Assembly (NCBI RefSeq): GCF_000003195.3
Contig: NC_012871.2
Span: forward strand, 11,829,997-11,893,996
Length of the DNA: 64,000 nucleotides
Origin: Sorghum bicolor
Taxonomy: Eukaryota > Streptophyta > Magnoliopsida > Poales > Poaceae
Reading direction: 5' to 3'
In this document: positions 10,601-20,834 of the stretch, piece by piece
Layout of the letters: each line of letters begins with the position of its first letter
Numbering within the stretch: position 1 is the stretch's first letter
The notes under the pieces: generated by a model
What the model was told of the DNA's origin: nothing
What the model saw: only the letters and a program-made list of their open reading frames with translations
The model's database searches: none
Translations under genes and position numbers: made by a program

Positions 10601-13281
10601 CAAGCTTCACAACCCCATTCGGCACGTATTGCTACACCAGAATGCCAGAAGGTCTCAAAAACGCTGGAGCAACCTTCTCCAGAATGATGGGGAAGGTTCT
10701 AGGAAGTCAGTTACAGAGAAACATCATAGCCTACGTCGACGATGTTGTCGTCATGAGCAAGCGCAAGGAAGATCATATCAAGGACCTGCAGGAAACCTTC
10801 GTCAACCTTAGATCTGCCGGGCTGAAACTTAACCCGGAGAAGTGTGTGTTCGGGGTCAGCAAGGGAAAAATGCTGGGGTATATCATCAGCTCCGAAGGAA
10901 TTAGAGCTAACCCAGACAAGACAAAAGCAATCATGTCAATGGCAGAACCTTCAAACAAGAAAGAAGTACAAAGACTGACCGGCCGAATAGCAGCCCTCAA
11001 CAGATTCATTTCAAGATCCGCAGAACGGAGCCTCCCATTCTTCAAGGTGCTGAGAGGAGAAGGTAAAACAGAATGGGGTCCAGAGCAATCAGAGGCCTTC
11101 AGGCAGCTCAAGAATTACATTGCAACCAACCTGGTGGTAACAGTGCCTGAGCCGGACACCCCACTACTACTGTATGTGGCTGCCTCCGATCACGCTGTCA
11201 GTGGTGTCCTGGTACACGAGACAAGCGACAGTAAGGGAACGGTGCAAAGACCCGTTTACTACGTATCTGAAGCTCTATCAGGAGCAAAGCTGAACTACAC
11301 GGAGATAGAAAAAATCGCATACGCGGTCCTGTGTGCATCAAGGAAGCTCAAGCATTACTTCCAAAGTCATGAGATTAAAGTGCCCACTTCACAGCCACTG
11401 GGTGATATCCTTAGGAACAAAGAGGCTTCCGGACGTATAGGAAAATGGGCGGCCGAACTATCACAGTTTGATATCACCTATGTCCCCAGAACCTCCATCA
11501 AATCTCAAGCCCTGGCTGACTTCATGGCAGATTGGACACCTTCGGACAAAAACGAGGAGAAGGTAATCGATCAGCCGTGGACTCTGTATACAGACGGCGC
11601 CTGGGGCCAAGCGGGAGCAGGAGCAGCAGCCGTCCTGATCACACCATCTGGACTCAAACTAAAGTTTGCTGTACGACTCGAATTCAGAGCAACAAACAAC
11701 ATAGCCGAGTATGAAGGTCTCATCCTCGGGCTGAACAAAGCTAAGGCTTCGGGAGCAAAAACCCTACTCATCAAAACAGACTCCCAGGTGGTGGCAGGGC
11801 AAGTGGAGAAGGAATACCTAGCACACAACCCGGAGCTGGCAAGGTATCTGGCCGTCGTAAGAGGCCTGGAGAGAAGGTTCAAGGGATTCACTCTGCAGTA
11901 CATTCCAAGAGCCGAAAACTACGAAGCAGACGAGCTAGCGAAAGCAGCAGCAAACAACACCCCCTTGCCAGAAGGAACCTTCCACCAGATTGTTGCAACA
12001 CCAGCAACCGAATCGTTGCCAAAAGCCTTTCGCTCAGTCCTGCTGACAGAAAGCGAAGATTGGAGGCAGGCAATAACTGATTGCCTCAAAGGCGAAACTG
12101 CTGTAGATGACGAAGCAACAGCCAAGAGGATGGAGGCAAGAGCAAGGAATTACACCTCCATTGACGGGATCTTGTACAAGAAAGGCGTAGTCCAACCTTT
12201 GCTGAGATGCATATCGCAAAGCGAGGGCAGAGAACTCCTACAAGAGATACACTCAGGGATGTGCGGGTCTCACATTGGACCCCGCGCGTTGTCTGCTAAA
12301 GCACTAAGACAAGGCTTCTACTGGCCAACTCACATTAAAGATGCTGAAGAAATAGTGAAGACATGCAAAGCCTGCCAAACCTTCTCACCAATTCAGTCAG
12401 GACCTTCAGCACTAACTCAGCTCATACCAGCATCATGGCCGTTGCAGAGATGGGGAATGGACCTGGTAGGACCAATGCCAACTGCCCAGGGGGGAAACAA
12501 ATTCGCAGTCGTGGCCATCGAATACTTCACAAGATGGATCGAAGCTAAGCCACTGGCAACCATAACCTCTGAAACAATCAGGAAATTTTTCTGGCAGAAC
12601 ATAGTCTGCAGATTCGGAGTCCCACGCTTGCTCACAGTAGACAACGGGAAGCAGTTTGATTCAGACAATTTCAAGGAATTCTGCCATCACATAGGAACCA
12701 AAATTGCTTTCGCATCTGTGTATCACCCAGAGTCAAACGGGGCCGTGGAGAGAGCAAACAGAACAATATTCTCCGCAATCTCCAAGACCTTACTCAACCT
12801 ACGCAAGGGGAAATGGGTTGAAGAACTACCAAGAGTTGTATGGTCACATAACACAACAGTTTCAAGAACAACTGGGTTCACTCCATTCAAGCTCTTGTAT
12901 GGGGAAGAGGCAATGTTGCCCGAAGAAATCAAACACCAAAGCCTGCGTTCCATGAAACAGCAGTTGGCTGAAGATGAAGAGTACTGCAAGGAAACCTTAG
13001 AATCAATAAGACTTGAGGCAGTGGAGAATATCACCAGGTATCAACAAGAAACCAAGAATTGGAGAGACCGCAAGGTAGTACGAAAAGACATACAAAACGG
13101 GGACCTGGTGCTCAGGAAAAAAGGAGATCACCCAAACGCTGGTAAATTGCAACCCAAGTGGGAAGGACCTTACACAGCAATACAAGCGGGAAGGTCGGGA
13201 TCCTTCTACCTGAAAGACCTCGAAGGAAGAACCTCCACCCACACGTGGAACGTCGACAACCTACGTAGATTTTACATTTGA
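7630..13281 (+). CDS. Gag-Pol polyprotein of the Tat element
   Basis: Single uninterrupted frame of 1883 codons from ATG 7630 to TGA 13279-13281. Order by residue: basic and glutamine-rich N-terminus with a coiled coil (about 65-115); retrotransposon Gag core (about 178-300, [23 protein letters not shown]); zinc knuckle near 423-440 ([15 protein letters not shown]); aspartic protease [11 protein letters not shown] near 658; reverse transcriptase from about 900 with [22 protein letters not shown] and the catalytic YVDD near 1035; first RNase H with [14 protein letters not shown] near 1180; second RNase H starting YTDGAWG near 1319 with NNIAEYEGL; integrase with H-H-C-C zinc finger (about 1541-1582) and catalytic D1611, D1671 and E1707 (D-35-E). 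No chromodomain. The dual RNase H is the Tat-clade mark. No frameshift separates gag and pol. All catalytic residues I can check are present, so activity is plausible. Confidence 0.96.
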   Translation: MAGKRTSTTRPRAEPSRRGRPRRAARSTYATVEGEGSEGEQPENEQPEIRQEPPPAADPAQPTAAQELQQLQTQLRNLQQERDRIAAAYAARQEAAVAATQAAEIRQQLSLLQAEILSMQPPARPTIQPAVLNSAGPTLDVQPTNYGGMPRGTLDLRSPLSEGLQTSPWPTTYKPITLPKFSGKADPRQFLMSFEAAVASAGGNETVMAKSFVIAAEGDALAWYSMLRPGSIYSWENLRDKILANFQGFAVESLTSTDLFQCRQSQGEALRDYFQRFVQTKARAPGVPEEVAIEAAIKGLRIGPFAAHLAREKPASMHELYHEFEKYCRSDNDYRKRLEDQNSQKRQSNDRNSQKKNLSQDGRRPQQEAGGQMMNIEQPKNDMPENTRPPAEARGSGRIPDQAGRGGRNAGWRKNQSQRPRKQYCFFHGEEKGHSTRDCPDAKETQERIKSRSAPQPPIPVAQPREVNHTFPQTFYHSYVGGSSQQHPAPLQPSALASAYYPSFLPAWRPAQQTADHNLPPNYVPPRPPHITYIETPQPHQQSLPPPPNQLQLLQAPPPPKTEPHPDNQIGPHTPLPTIGMILPIAGGSSLEFQTKKQKKDHLRLVNNVAVQGPVRCTDWSRTPITFTEEDLRLESYPHTDALVITTNVAGWGVSRILVDSGSSADIIFAGTFDQMKLSRSQLQPSESPLIGFGGKQIHALGKVALPVSFGTTENARTEYVTFDVVDLHYPYNAIFGRGFLNKFNAAAHMGYLCMKIPALHGVITVHGSQKEARNIEKAIYKSFRNINSVDSTQHEASQPPDMPRGKTDLADQEETKCIPLQEAVPDKKVTISATLGREEELELLDVLQKNQDIFAWSAADLQGVSRDIIEHSLDIDPRMRPKKQRQRKMSEERTLAAKAEVQRLLDAKVIREVIYPEWLANVVLVPKKNGKMRMCIDFTDLNKACVKDSFPLPRIDTSVDKAAGCQRFSLLDCFSGYHQIWLKKEDEGKASFTTPFGTYCYTRMPEGLKNAGATFSRMMGKVLGSQLQRNIIAYVDDVVVMSKRKEDHIKDLQETFVNLRSAGLKLNPEKCVFGVSKGKMLGYIISSEGIRANPDKTKAIMSMAEPSNKKEVQRLTGRIAALNRFISRSAERSLPFFKVLRGEGKTEWGPEQSEAFRQLKNYIATNLVVTVPEPDTPLLLYVAASDHAVSGVLVHETSDSKGTVQRPVYYVSEALSGAKLNYTEIEKIAYAVLCASRKLKHYFQSHEIKVPTSQPLGDILRNKEASGRIGKWAAELSQFDITYVPRTSIKSQALADFMADWTPSDKNEEKVIDQPWTLYTDGAWGQAGAGAAAVLITPSGLKLKFAVRLEFRATNNIAEYEGLILGLNKAKASGAKTLLIKTDSQVVAGQVEKEYLAHNPELARYLAVVRGLERRFKGFTLQYIPRAENYEADELAKAAANNTPLPEGTFHQIVATPATESLPKAFRSVLLTESEDWRQAITDCLKGETAVDDEATAKRMEARARNYTSIDGILYKKGVVQPLLRCISQSEGRELLQEIHSGMCGSHIGPRALSAKALRQGFYWPTHIKDAEEIVKTCKACQTFSPIQSGPSALTQLIPASWPLQRWGMDLVGPMPTAQGGNKFAVVAIEYFTRWIEAKPLATITSETIRKFFWQNIVCRFGVPRLLTVDNGKQFDSDNFKEFCHHIGTKIAFASVYHPESNGAVERANRTIFSAISKTLLNLRKGKWVEELPRVVWSHNTTVSRTTGFTPFKLLYGEEAMLPEEIKHQSLRSMKQQLAEDEEYCKETLESIRLEAVENITRYQQETKNWRDRKVVRKDIQNGDLVLRKKGDHPNAGKLQPKWEGPYTAIQAGRSGSFYLKDLEGRTSTHTWNVDNLRRFYI

Positions 13282-14946
13282 GTGTAAGGATGACCCCCGC
13301 AAAATAAGCGGCGGCATCCACATCCCTAAATACGCTTTTTTCTCTTTTTCTCTACTTTTTCGCATTCCAAGGTCTGCACTCTTTTCCTCACAGGGGTACT
13401 CCTACCAGGAGGTGAGGTTTTTAACGAGGCAGAACCTATGTAAAAACCTCTGAAATATAAAGAGGAATCCACCCCAGAACCAAAGCCCAAAAAGTCGAAA
13501 AACAGCCAGCAACGAGGCTGTAGCATTCGACAAAACATCACGTGATCACAAGGACCCTCCGCAGCTTTCATCCAACAGCTCAGAAAGCTCGGAACGTCCT
13601 CAAAGGTGAAAAAAAAAAAATCCTTAGCAAAAGACCTAGCCAAGAGCCGGGCAGCAAGGATAACACGGCCAAAAAGTGAAAAAGTCCTGTCCTTCTCAGG
13701 CATCACAACATGGCCAGAAGGAGCAAAACCTTCAAACCTGACAAAGACCTGAGGAGAATCAGGCATCAGGAACCATATTATTTTCGCCAAAAGGCAGCGG
13801 AGGTTTAACATTCACAGGACAGACCCCAACGAAATTCACATAACCTTCACCAAAATAAGGTCGAAGGTATCCTGCTACTCTAAGCAGACCCCCAACAAAC
13901 AAAGTGTGAAATTAAAACGAAACTACAATAACCCTCGGTCAGATACAGCAAAATCAACTACCACAACAACCATCAATAACCCGATAATAAATTTTGACCT
14001 AACGGAGTACATAAAATAAATGCATGAAAGCCTATAAAACCAGGCTCACCCTCCCACCACCCTCAATCAGGATCAGCATACAAAGACCCGAGCATCGAGT
14101 GCAAACCTAGCAGTCAAAAAGCAAAATCCTAGGCCACCATGGAAGCAGGGGTTAGCCTCACAACACCAGCAAAAGTTTGTATCGCACGAAGCTTCGTAAT
14201 ACTAGAACTACGGCGTTGTGATGAACATCGACCACAAAGTCGTGTACAGCCACAACAGAAACAATGGAAGTCAGACTCAGAGGTCTCTGAAGGGTATCGC
14301 ACGAAGTCTCGTAACATCCCTTCAGAACCTCCGACTTAGACAGCCGAAGGTTCTCCTCGACAACACTCCACGGGAGTCAAACAAAGGGAAAAAATAGCAC
14401 AATTCAGCGAAGGATCCTTCGCGCCAAAAAAGTCGAAGGTTCTAAGGCCAAGAAGCAGCGATCCTCCGCGCAAGAAAAAATCAACAACTCCTTCGCAACA
14501 TCAAGCATCAAGAACAAGCAAGCCACAGCAACACAAAGATCCTTAGGATCAACACCACCGTGACGTTGCAATATACAAATGCTGTAGCGCGAAGGTTGTA
14601 ATAAAACTGAGATCGAAGGTTGTAGCAAACTTTAAAACTTTATTATCGATGAATAAATCATTACAAAAGTTCGTTTACAAAAAATGAACAAAATCATCCT
14701 TCGACCCATAAAAAGTCGAAGGTTACAGGTAGCTTGTACAAGTTCAACTTACAAATCCTCCTTCAACTAAACAACCGAAGGATCTATGAGTCACGTACAA
14801 ATTATAGCGCGAAGGTTGTCAAAATTAAAAGGTGCGAAGACCATGTAGTAAAAATGTCTGATCTTTATTAACCGTATACAATGTACATAACACAAGCTTA
14901 CAACAAAAAATGAAAAACATCCTCCGACCATAAAACTCCGAAGGTT
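13282..14946. other. Non-coding 3' region of the Tat element
   Basis: 1.66 kb between pol and the last exon of the antisense gene. It is full of the words cgaaggtt, gaaggatcc and cctccgac, in both orientations. No domain-bearing frame is seen; the minus-strand frame 13326-13811 has no recognisable features. It probably contains the polyadenylation regions of the converging sense pol and antisense transcripts. Confidence 0.5.
14033..14339 (+). other. Possible small sense ORF with its own TATA-like box
   Basis: tataaaa at 14033-14039 is followed 100 bp later by an ATG at 14139 in near-ideal context (ggccaccATGG), opening 66 codons to a TAG at 14337-14339. The predicted peptide is basic and polar with no family I recognise. 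It may be chance within a repeat-rich untranslated region. Confidence 0.25.
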
Positions 14947-17900
14947 CTAAGACCCTCGCACAATTCTAACATACGAATCTGGAAAAAGCCTAAGATCATC
15001 ACAGTAATCACGTACAAGGAAATCAACTAAGTCATCTATACTACGCGTAGGATACTTGTGGCGCCACCAGTCAATTAGATAACCCCTCGCATACAAATCT
15101 CCACGCTTGAACGTCACCGGGGTAACATAACTCCCTTCGACAAAGTTCGAAGGAAGATCTCCCAACGGAGAAGAATTGACAACCTGCGCGCAAAAAATAA
15201 TAACTTCAAATCCAACAGAAACGAAGGATAAAACTAAAAAGCCACACGAAGCTTTCGAACCTCCGGAAAACCTTGAAGAAAAGGCTCAGCAACATCCTCA
15301 GAAGCCTCCGCCACCCAGCGTACCCTATCTCTCTCACCAAAGATGCGAAGGATAGGATATGGCAACTACATAAACACATCAAATCATGTCATAAAAAATA
15401 TATAACCAAAACCTACGATAAACGAAAAGAAAAACAAAATCATCCACCTAAGCCGGAGGCCATGAACCTCGGCGCGCAAGCGACTGGATAAATCCAGATC
15501 CTTCGCCATCAATATCATATCCAACAAACTCGAACATATCCACCAATCTCATATTAGGGAAGGCAACTTGCCAATACTCCCACAATTCACCAGAAACATA
15601 AATCCCTTTGTAAAAAAACGAAAGGGGAGTAATGAAACGATCCTGCGCAGGTCCTCCGCCAGAGACCTGCGCAGGATCAAATTGTAAAACAAAGGCTTAT
15701 CTGAAAACAACTCAATATATTATATTTTCAACAGTCTTTACAAAATAAAACACAACCTCCGACCTTACTTACAAAAAAAAAGCGTCACACACTTGGACGC
15801 AAAAAATACTAAGAAAAACCTAAAAACTAAAAAGCCTCACACCTGAGGCGGAGGAGGAGCAGGAGCCTCGGGCGTCTCTGAAACCTTGGCACCAGATCCC
15901 TCCGGAGCTTTGGCACTAGTATCACGAGCCTCCGCTTCAGGCTGGGTCGGAGGACACACCTCACTCGGGGGACGCGAAGGTCCGGCCTTGACAACCTTAG
16001 CCTTCTTCTTCGCAATCTCCTACAAAATACCCATCTTAATTAACATTGCAAAGCAGCGAAGCAAAGTACAAAAAGAAATAACCAAATAATACAAACCTCA
16101 GCTCGACGATCCTCCGCCATTTTCTTCGCCTCATCCCGCCCAAACCTAATCCAGAACGAACTGATGAAGTTCCGGACAGATTTGCGCAGGGAAGGGGTCC
16201 CTTCGCCAACGTCCTCCGCCGCGGTAAAATCCTCCTTGGCGACTCCCTCCGCGTGAGAGCAACCTCCGCGGCGCAAAAGCCTAGCGAAGGAGCTAACCGC
16301 GGCCAAAGCCCCAAAATCAACAGCACCTCCGACAAAGTCGGGGAGCATGCGGATATGAGACTTCAGCCACGCGAGGGCAGCCCCAACATCGCCGCCGGGC
16401 GGAGGAGCAGAGGTGCTTCCCCCAAACTTCGCAAGCGAGTCGGCATAGAGCTCGACAATAGCTGCAGCCTCCGCTTCCGCCTTCCGTATGCGAGTCTGCA
16501 GCTCAGCCGCAGACGTCCGCTCAGCGTCAAGCTCTTTGCGAAGGCGTTCAGCAATGTCCTCCGCCTTCTCAGCTCGCTGCAGGGCTACGTCCCTAACTCT
16601 CCCCGCCTCAGCAACACTTGTGCGGAGGACCGCCACCGAAGCTTCGGCATCCTCTTTCTCCTTCTTTAAAGCCTCCGACCCAGCCTTGTAGTCATCCCTC
16701 TCCTTCTTCAGGGAGTCAACCTCCCTCCTGACGGAGGAAAACTCCCTAACCTCCTCCGTCAGACGAGCCTTCTCAGCCTCTAAGGTCTCGTTCTCCTTCT
16801 TCAGAACACCAATTGCCTCATCACGGCAGATAACCTCCCGAGAGCAACGCTCCTCTAAGGCGGCAGCCATGTGATGACCCTGCGCAAAAATAAATAGTTA
16901 CAACAAACCTCCGAGTGAAAAACCGCGAAGGAAGATACAACAAAGCGCAAACTTACAAGGCTATGGTGCTCATATTGCACGCGAAGGAGCGTGTCGAAGT
17001 CCATGCCGCGAAGCTTCTGACGAAAACGATCTGTAAACCAAAAACAATTAAGAAAAACCATCGTAAGAAACAAAAAACCTTTGGCGGAGGCCAGAACACT
17101 AACCTCCGACCAAGGAATGAACCTCGCGCAAGGCATCAGTCCAACCTGTGATCGAAGGTTCAGAAGCACCTGCTCATAACAAAAACGAACCTTAGAATAA
17201 AATGCTAAAAACAAACCAAACCGTTGAAACCAAAAAAGAGGAAACTCACCGGGACCAAGAACATCAGCAGGCGAAGGCCTGTTGGCCAACGCAGAAGGCG
17301 CAGGCTCACGCGGCGGAGGAACGGCAAGCCCCTCCTGCGCGACGCTGGCGCCTTTAGCCATCTCCTCCGCGGTAGCCAGCCCAGCAAAAACCTCCGCTGA
17401 AAGATAAACAAAAAACATGAGAACAAGTCAATCAAAACTTGCATAAAAACAAAATAATCAATAAAAAATCATTACCCATGTATAACGAGTTAATACCGTC
17501 ACCAGCCGGACGAAGGGGAGCCTCCGCCCTCCTGATCCTCCGAACGGAGGCGGACTCAGCTTCGTCGCTGGACTCCACCTGAACCTCCTTAGGCGGAGAC
17601 CCTCCGCCAACCGAAGCAACGCGCGGACCCTCAGACTCTACAGGATTCGCCTCCCGCGCAGGGCTCGCCACAGGGGCCTCCGCGTCGGAGGACTCCTCCC
17701 CAAGCAGAGACGCGAAAGGCGCGCGCACAGAGGAGACCGCACGCGAAGCTTCAGCTTCAGGAGCTCCACCAGCATCAGCAACCTCCGCAGGCGCAGAAGC
17801 CACCGAGTTCGACTCGGCACCAGATGAGCGGGCGGAGGAAGACTCCACAGGAGTCTCTAGCACAATCTCCGCCCTCCGCTTCTTCGCAAGCTGCTTGACT

Positions 17901-19201
17901 GCGCCACCCCCTCTCCTCTTCTTCGACTCCGCCAAGGCGACAGCCTTCGAGGAGTCCTTCTTCTTCTCCAACCCAAGCAAAACATCCGGAGGAATAACAT
18001 AATCCTCATACTCAATCCCCAATTCCTCAAAAACGCGGTTAAACCGGGGCATCGTCCCGAGCGCAGACCTCCGCTGGAGATACTCCTTCTCCGAGATCTT
18101 CCCGACGATCCTCCGCGCAGAAACCTCCACGCGATCAAGGAAGGACTCCTTGGTCTCATCCTCCGGAATACCCGCGCCGAACCGGGGAAACGGCAACCCC
18201 TCCGGAGGACCAAACACAGGAACTTGCACCATCTCAATGGTGAACTCATCGGTCCTGCGGCCAAGTGGCCAGTAGTCAGCAGCGACCATTTCCTCAACCA
18301 AATCCCGGCCTCCGGAGTATCGGCATGCCAACGCAAACGCCTTGTCACAAGCAAGTCGTTCCTCCGACATCTCCTGCGAAGGATCAACCTTCGAGAAAGG
18401 CTTCAGCTCCTTCATTAGCGACGCGTAAGGATAAACTTTATCAACGCTGCCGTCATCCAAAGTCTTCGACGCAGCGGGGGTCCTCACGTAGAACCAGGCT
18501 CTCATCCAATCCTTCTCCCACTTCCCCTTTTGGCAGTAGGAGATCTCGCACCTTGGCCCAGGCATTGTGCGGCGCGGCATGAACGCGCAGCTTCCGAACT
18601 GCGCAATGCACTCGACACCTTCGGCATCCTTCACCTTCTTAGGCTGGCGCTGGAGCTCAAAGTACGAGCAGAAGGTGTCGATGTGGGGCATGGCTCCGTA
18701 GGATTCGCACGCCCATGCGAATTTGCTAAGGGTCAGTATCCCATTGGGGCTGAAATGCTGCAGCTCCACGTTGAAGCTCTCCATCACTTCGCGAAGGAAA
18801 TGATACGGAGGCATCCGAAGTCCGCAGGTGAAGAAGTCCCTGAATACCACCGCATACCCCTCTTCGGGCGCAGGCACCGTCTGACCAGCAGGAGGAGCCT
18901 CCGCACGACCTTCCTTGAAAAATCTAGCCTCAACCATGTCAGCGATATCCTCCGCCCTAACAGTCGACTGCCCGAATTCAAAAGTAATCGCCGCCATCCC
19001 CTCAAACTCCTTCGCACTTATCAGATCACCGACAGAAGCTTCGACGTCAGACAACGTCTCCTCCAGATCTTGAGCTGCAGCCACCTCAAGCATCCACTCC
19101 TCAAACCTCCGCAGCCAACCTCCGGACCTAACGCTAAGAAAATTGCGCAAAGGACCAGAAAAATCTGACCTCGAAGGACGCGGTGAAGGAAGCTGAGCCA
19201 C
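14947..19201 (-). pseudogene. Antisense spliced gene of the Tat element (nine-exon model)
   Basis: Exons on the minus strand: 19201-17476, 17396-17250, 17169-17104, 17030-16957, 16879-16097, 16019-15843, 15642-15448, 15365-15261 and 15183-14947. Every intron has GT...AG ends and reading phase is kept at every junction. Exon 1 residues about 115-185 (FRDFFTCGLRMPPYHFLREV onward, then HFSPNGILTLSKFAW) match what I know of Pfam PF04195, 'putative gypsy type transposon'. A basic, Ala/Glu-rich stretch follows, and exon 5 encodes a long coiled coil (LEAEKARLTEEV, LKKEKEDAEASV). Oddities: the natural start is GTG rather than ATG (next in-frame ATG is codon 37 at 19093), and exon 7 ends in an in-frame TAG at the splice donor. 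If exon 6 is instead read through its donor, a TGA at 15839-15837 ends a 992-residue form. Role unknown; such genes are known in Tat elements. Confidence 0.75.
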
Positions 19202-19325
19202 CGTAAAACCTCCGACAACACTTTAGAACTAAACGCACGCGAGCAGCTCAGAGAGAAAGATGTAGCGAAGGAAGGTGTGCAGGCAATGAGCAGCAGGGGT
19301 GAGAGCTCAAAGCTCCCCAGCACCT

Positions 19326-19334
19326 CCTTTTATA
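19326..19334 (-). promoter_or_regulatory. TATA box of the antisense gene
   Basis: On the minus strand this reads tataaaagg in a GC-rich setting, 125 bp upstream of the first codon of the antisense gene and about 370 bp inside the 3' LTR. This spacing fits a start site near 19300 and a leader of about 100 nt. It suggests transcription independent of the LTR promoter. Confidence 0.65.
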
Positions 19335-19686
19335 GGGAGGGGCCTGCGACCGCACGGCCGTTGCGATTCCCCGCGCCCAACGGCTATAAGCGGAGGAATC
19401 GGCCAGACCGTTGCGCTTCATCAATGCCAACGGCTAACTCCAACGGCAATAAAATCCTCCGCAATCCTCCGCAATCTAACGCGCGTAGGATACTTAGCAG
19501 CAATGATCGGAGGATCCCGGCAAAATAAAGAAACAAGAAAAATTACGACTAAGTAAAAGAAACATTTATCCAACATTTGCTAACAAACACATCCTGCGCA
19601 CCAGGGGGGAAGACAGCAACCATGCTCGTGACCTCCGCAGCGTAGCATGTTTTTGAGCACATGGACCGCAGGAGTGCCATTAGCCC

Positions 19687-19699
19687 AAAAAGGGGGGAA
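19687..19699 (+). other. Polypurine tract
   Basis: aaaaaggggggaa lies directly before the 3' LTR (one c intervenes), the plus-strand priming site for reverse transcription. Confidence 0.85.
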
Positions 19700-19700
19700 C

Positions 19701-20404
19701 TGTTGGGGAAAAGCTGCATCCTTCCCCCTGGTAGCGCCGGAGGTTATCCTTCACCTGAGGAACCTCCGACGCCTGAAACGTCGGAGGATATCCTTCGACG
19801 GGTAATGCTAATGTTGACGACTCGTCTGGTCGTGCAGAGTGTGTGCAGGGACTGAAGCGCCGGCGGAGGTCCACGGGTGAGGAAAAGGTTGGAACCTCCG
19901 ACCCTCCCGAGTCCGAGGATGGCAGGAGAACGCAGCCAGGCCAAGGAACCTCCGACTGGACCAGACCGAGGAGGAACTCCCGGGGTGGCCGGGTGAAGCA
20001 ACCTCCGACCAGCCGGGCTGCGGAACCTCCGACACCAAAGCGTCGGAGGATCCACGACTGGGCGGAGGATCCGAGCCTCCGACCTGCTGAGGCCCCAGTC
20101 AAAGGATGAACGAAGGGTTTGCGACGTGAAATTACGCGAGTACATTGGGGTCAGTAGACTGCGATGAAAGAATATGCTGGAATATTCCCCCACCGTCACG
20201 GGGCATTTATGTAAATGTCGTTGGGTCGGTTTCCGGGCCCTATATAAGGGGCGTGATGCCGCTGTTAATAACAGAGAGAGCATTCACTGTATTCACCTAC
20301 TGTTGAGCCTATTGCCTGTTGGAGCTCAGACCTCTCACGGCACCGAGTGAGAAGGTTCACCATTCACCGTACTGCTGGGGAGTGCGGAGAGCACCTTCCC
20401 AACA
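19701..20404 (+). repeat. 3' LTR of the Tat element
   Basis: 704 bp, offset exactly 12811 from the 5' LTR, no mismatch noticed by eye, followed by the TSD tgctt and then the remaining LINE tail (20410-20460). Confidence 0.95.
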
Positions 20405-20472
20405 TGCTTCAATATATTTCCAGTAGGGGCTCTTCTGCCCCTCCTGTTCTTTCAAAAAAAATTAATTGAAGG

Positions 20473-20834
20473 CTTCCAAGAAAAGGCAGGCTACCTACAC
20501 CTAGCTCAGTGGATGGAAAATTAAATAATCCAATGAAATCTATAACAAGGCGGGCTTTAAACAATTCATAGCCAGAACCATGCACAATTTAAACAATTAA
20601 TTTGTAGACAGAAAATGACTATAACATGTGCAACTCCTTGAAAGTAAATCCAGATACTGTGAGACCTGAAGAGGGGTTGTCTTAGAAAAGAATTTGTTGG
20701 AAAAAATCAGGGAAATGAGACCTGTGGCTTATCATGGGCCAATACCATAGGTTTGAAATAGGGTGTTTCTAGGTCCTAGGAACTAGGAATGAAAATGTGA
20801 GACGTACTATGACAATTAATCTTGTACATAACAA
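20473..20834. repeat. Unknown local repeat, copy A resumed
   Basis: cttccaagaaaaggcagg...ctagctca.tgga.ggaaaa continues the sequence interrupted at 5658 and matches copy C at 31336-31380 and 31711-31800 (cttca.tgaattcata.ccagaa.caatgcacaatt words). No gene is seen. Confidence 0.65.

Larger units (their letters stand above)
6890..20404 (+). mobile_element. Complete Tat-lineage Ty3/gypsy LTR retrotransposon, 13.5 kb
   Basis: The element starts tgttgggg and ends cccaaca, with 704-bp LTRs (6890-7593, 19701-20404) and a perfect 5-bp TSD tgctt (6885-6889, 20405-20409). A primer-binding site, a gag-pol frame, a long 3' region holding an antisense gene, a polypurine tract and the 3' LTR follow in order. 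The two LTRs show no difference by eye and gag-pol is open, so insertion is very recent and the element is potentially autonomous. The pol order (protease, RT, two RNase H domains, integrase) and an opposite-strand gene in the 3' region are known hallmarks of the Tat clade (Grande, RIRE2, Retand type). It lies in the 3' untranslated tail of the older LINE. Confidence 0.95.
5659..20460 (+). mobile_element. 5'-truncated L1-type LINE, split by a Tat element
   Basis: A non-LTR retrotransposon insertion is bounded by a perfect 12-bp target-site duplication, attaattgaagg, at 5647-5658 and 20461-20472. Its 3' end is a short A run (20454-20460). The LINE itself is 5659-6889 plus 20410-20460, about 1.28 kb; everything between is the later LTR retrotransposon. 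The paralogous copy C lacks the insertion near 31320-31336, where a similar leader joins the ggcttccaagaaaaggcag that follows 20471 here, so an approximate empty site exists in the same window. Confidence 0.88.

Noticed and set aside
13326..13811. 161-codon minus frame downstream of pol
   Set aside because: No domain, no splice-consistent link to the antisense gene, non-ATG-like context; treated as chance.
16040..16096. Reading the coiled-coil frame on past 16097
   Set aside because: The extension is hydrophobic, follows a good GT donor, and is replaced by an in-phase exon at 16019.
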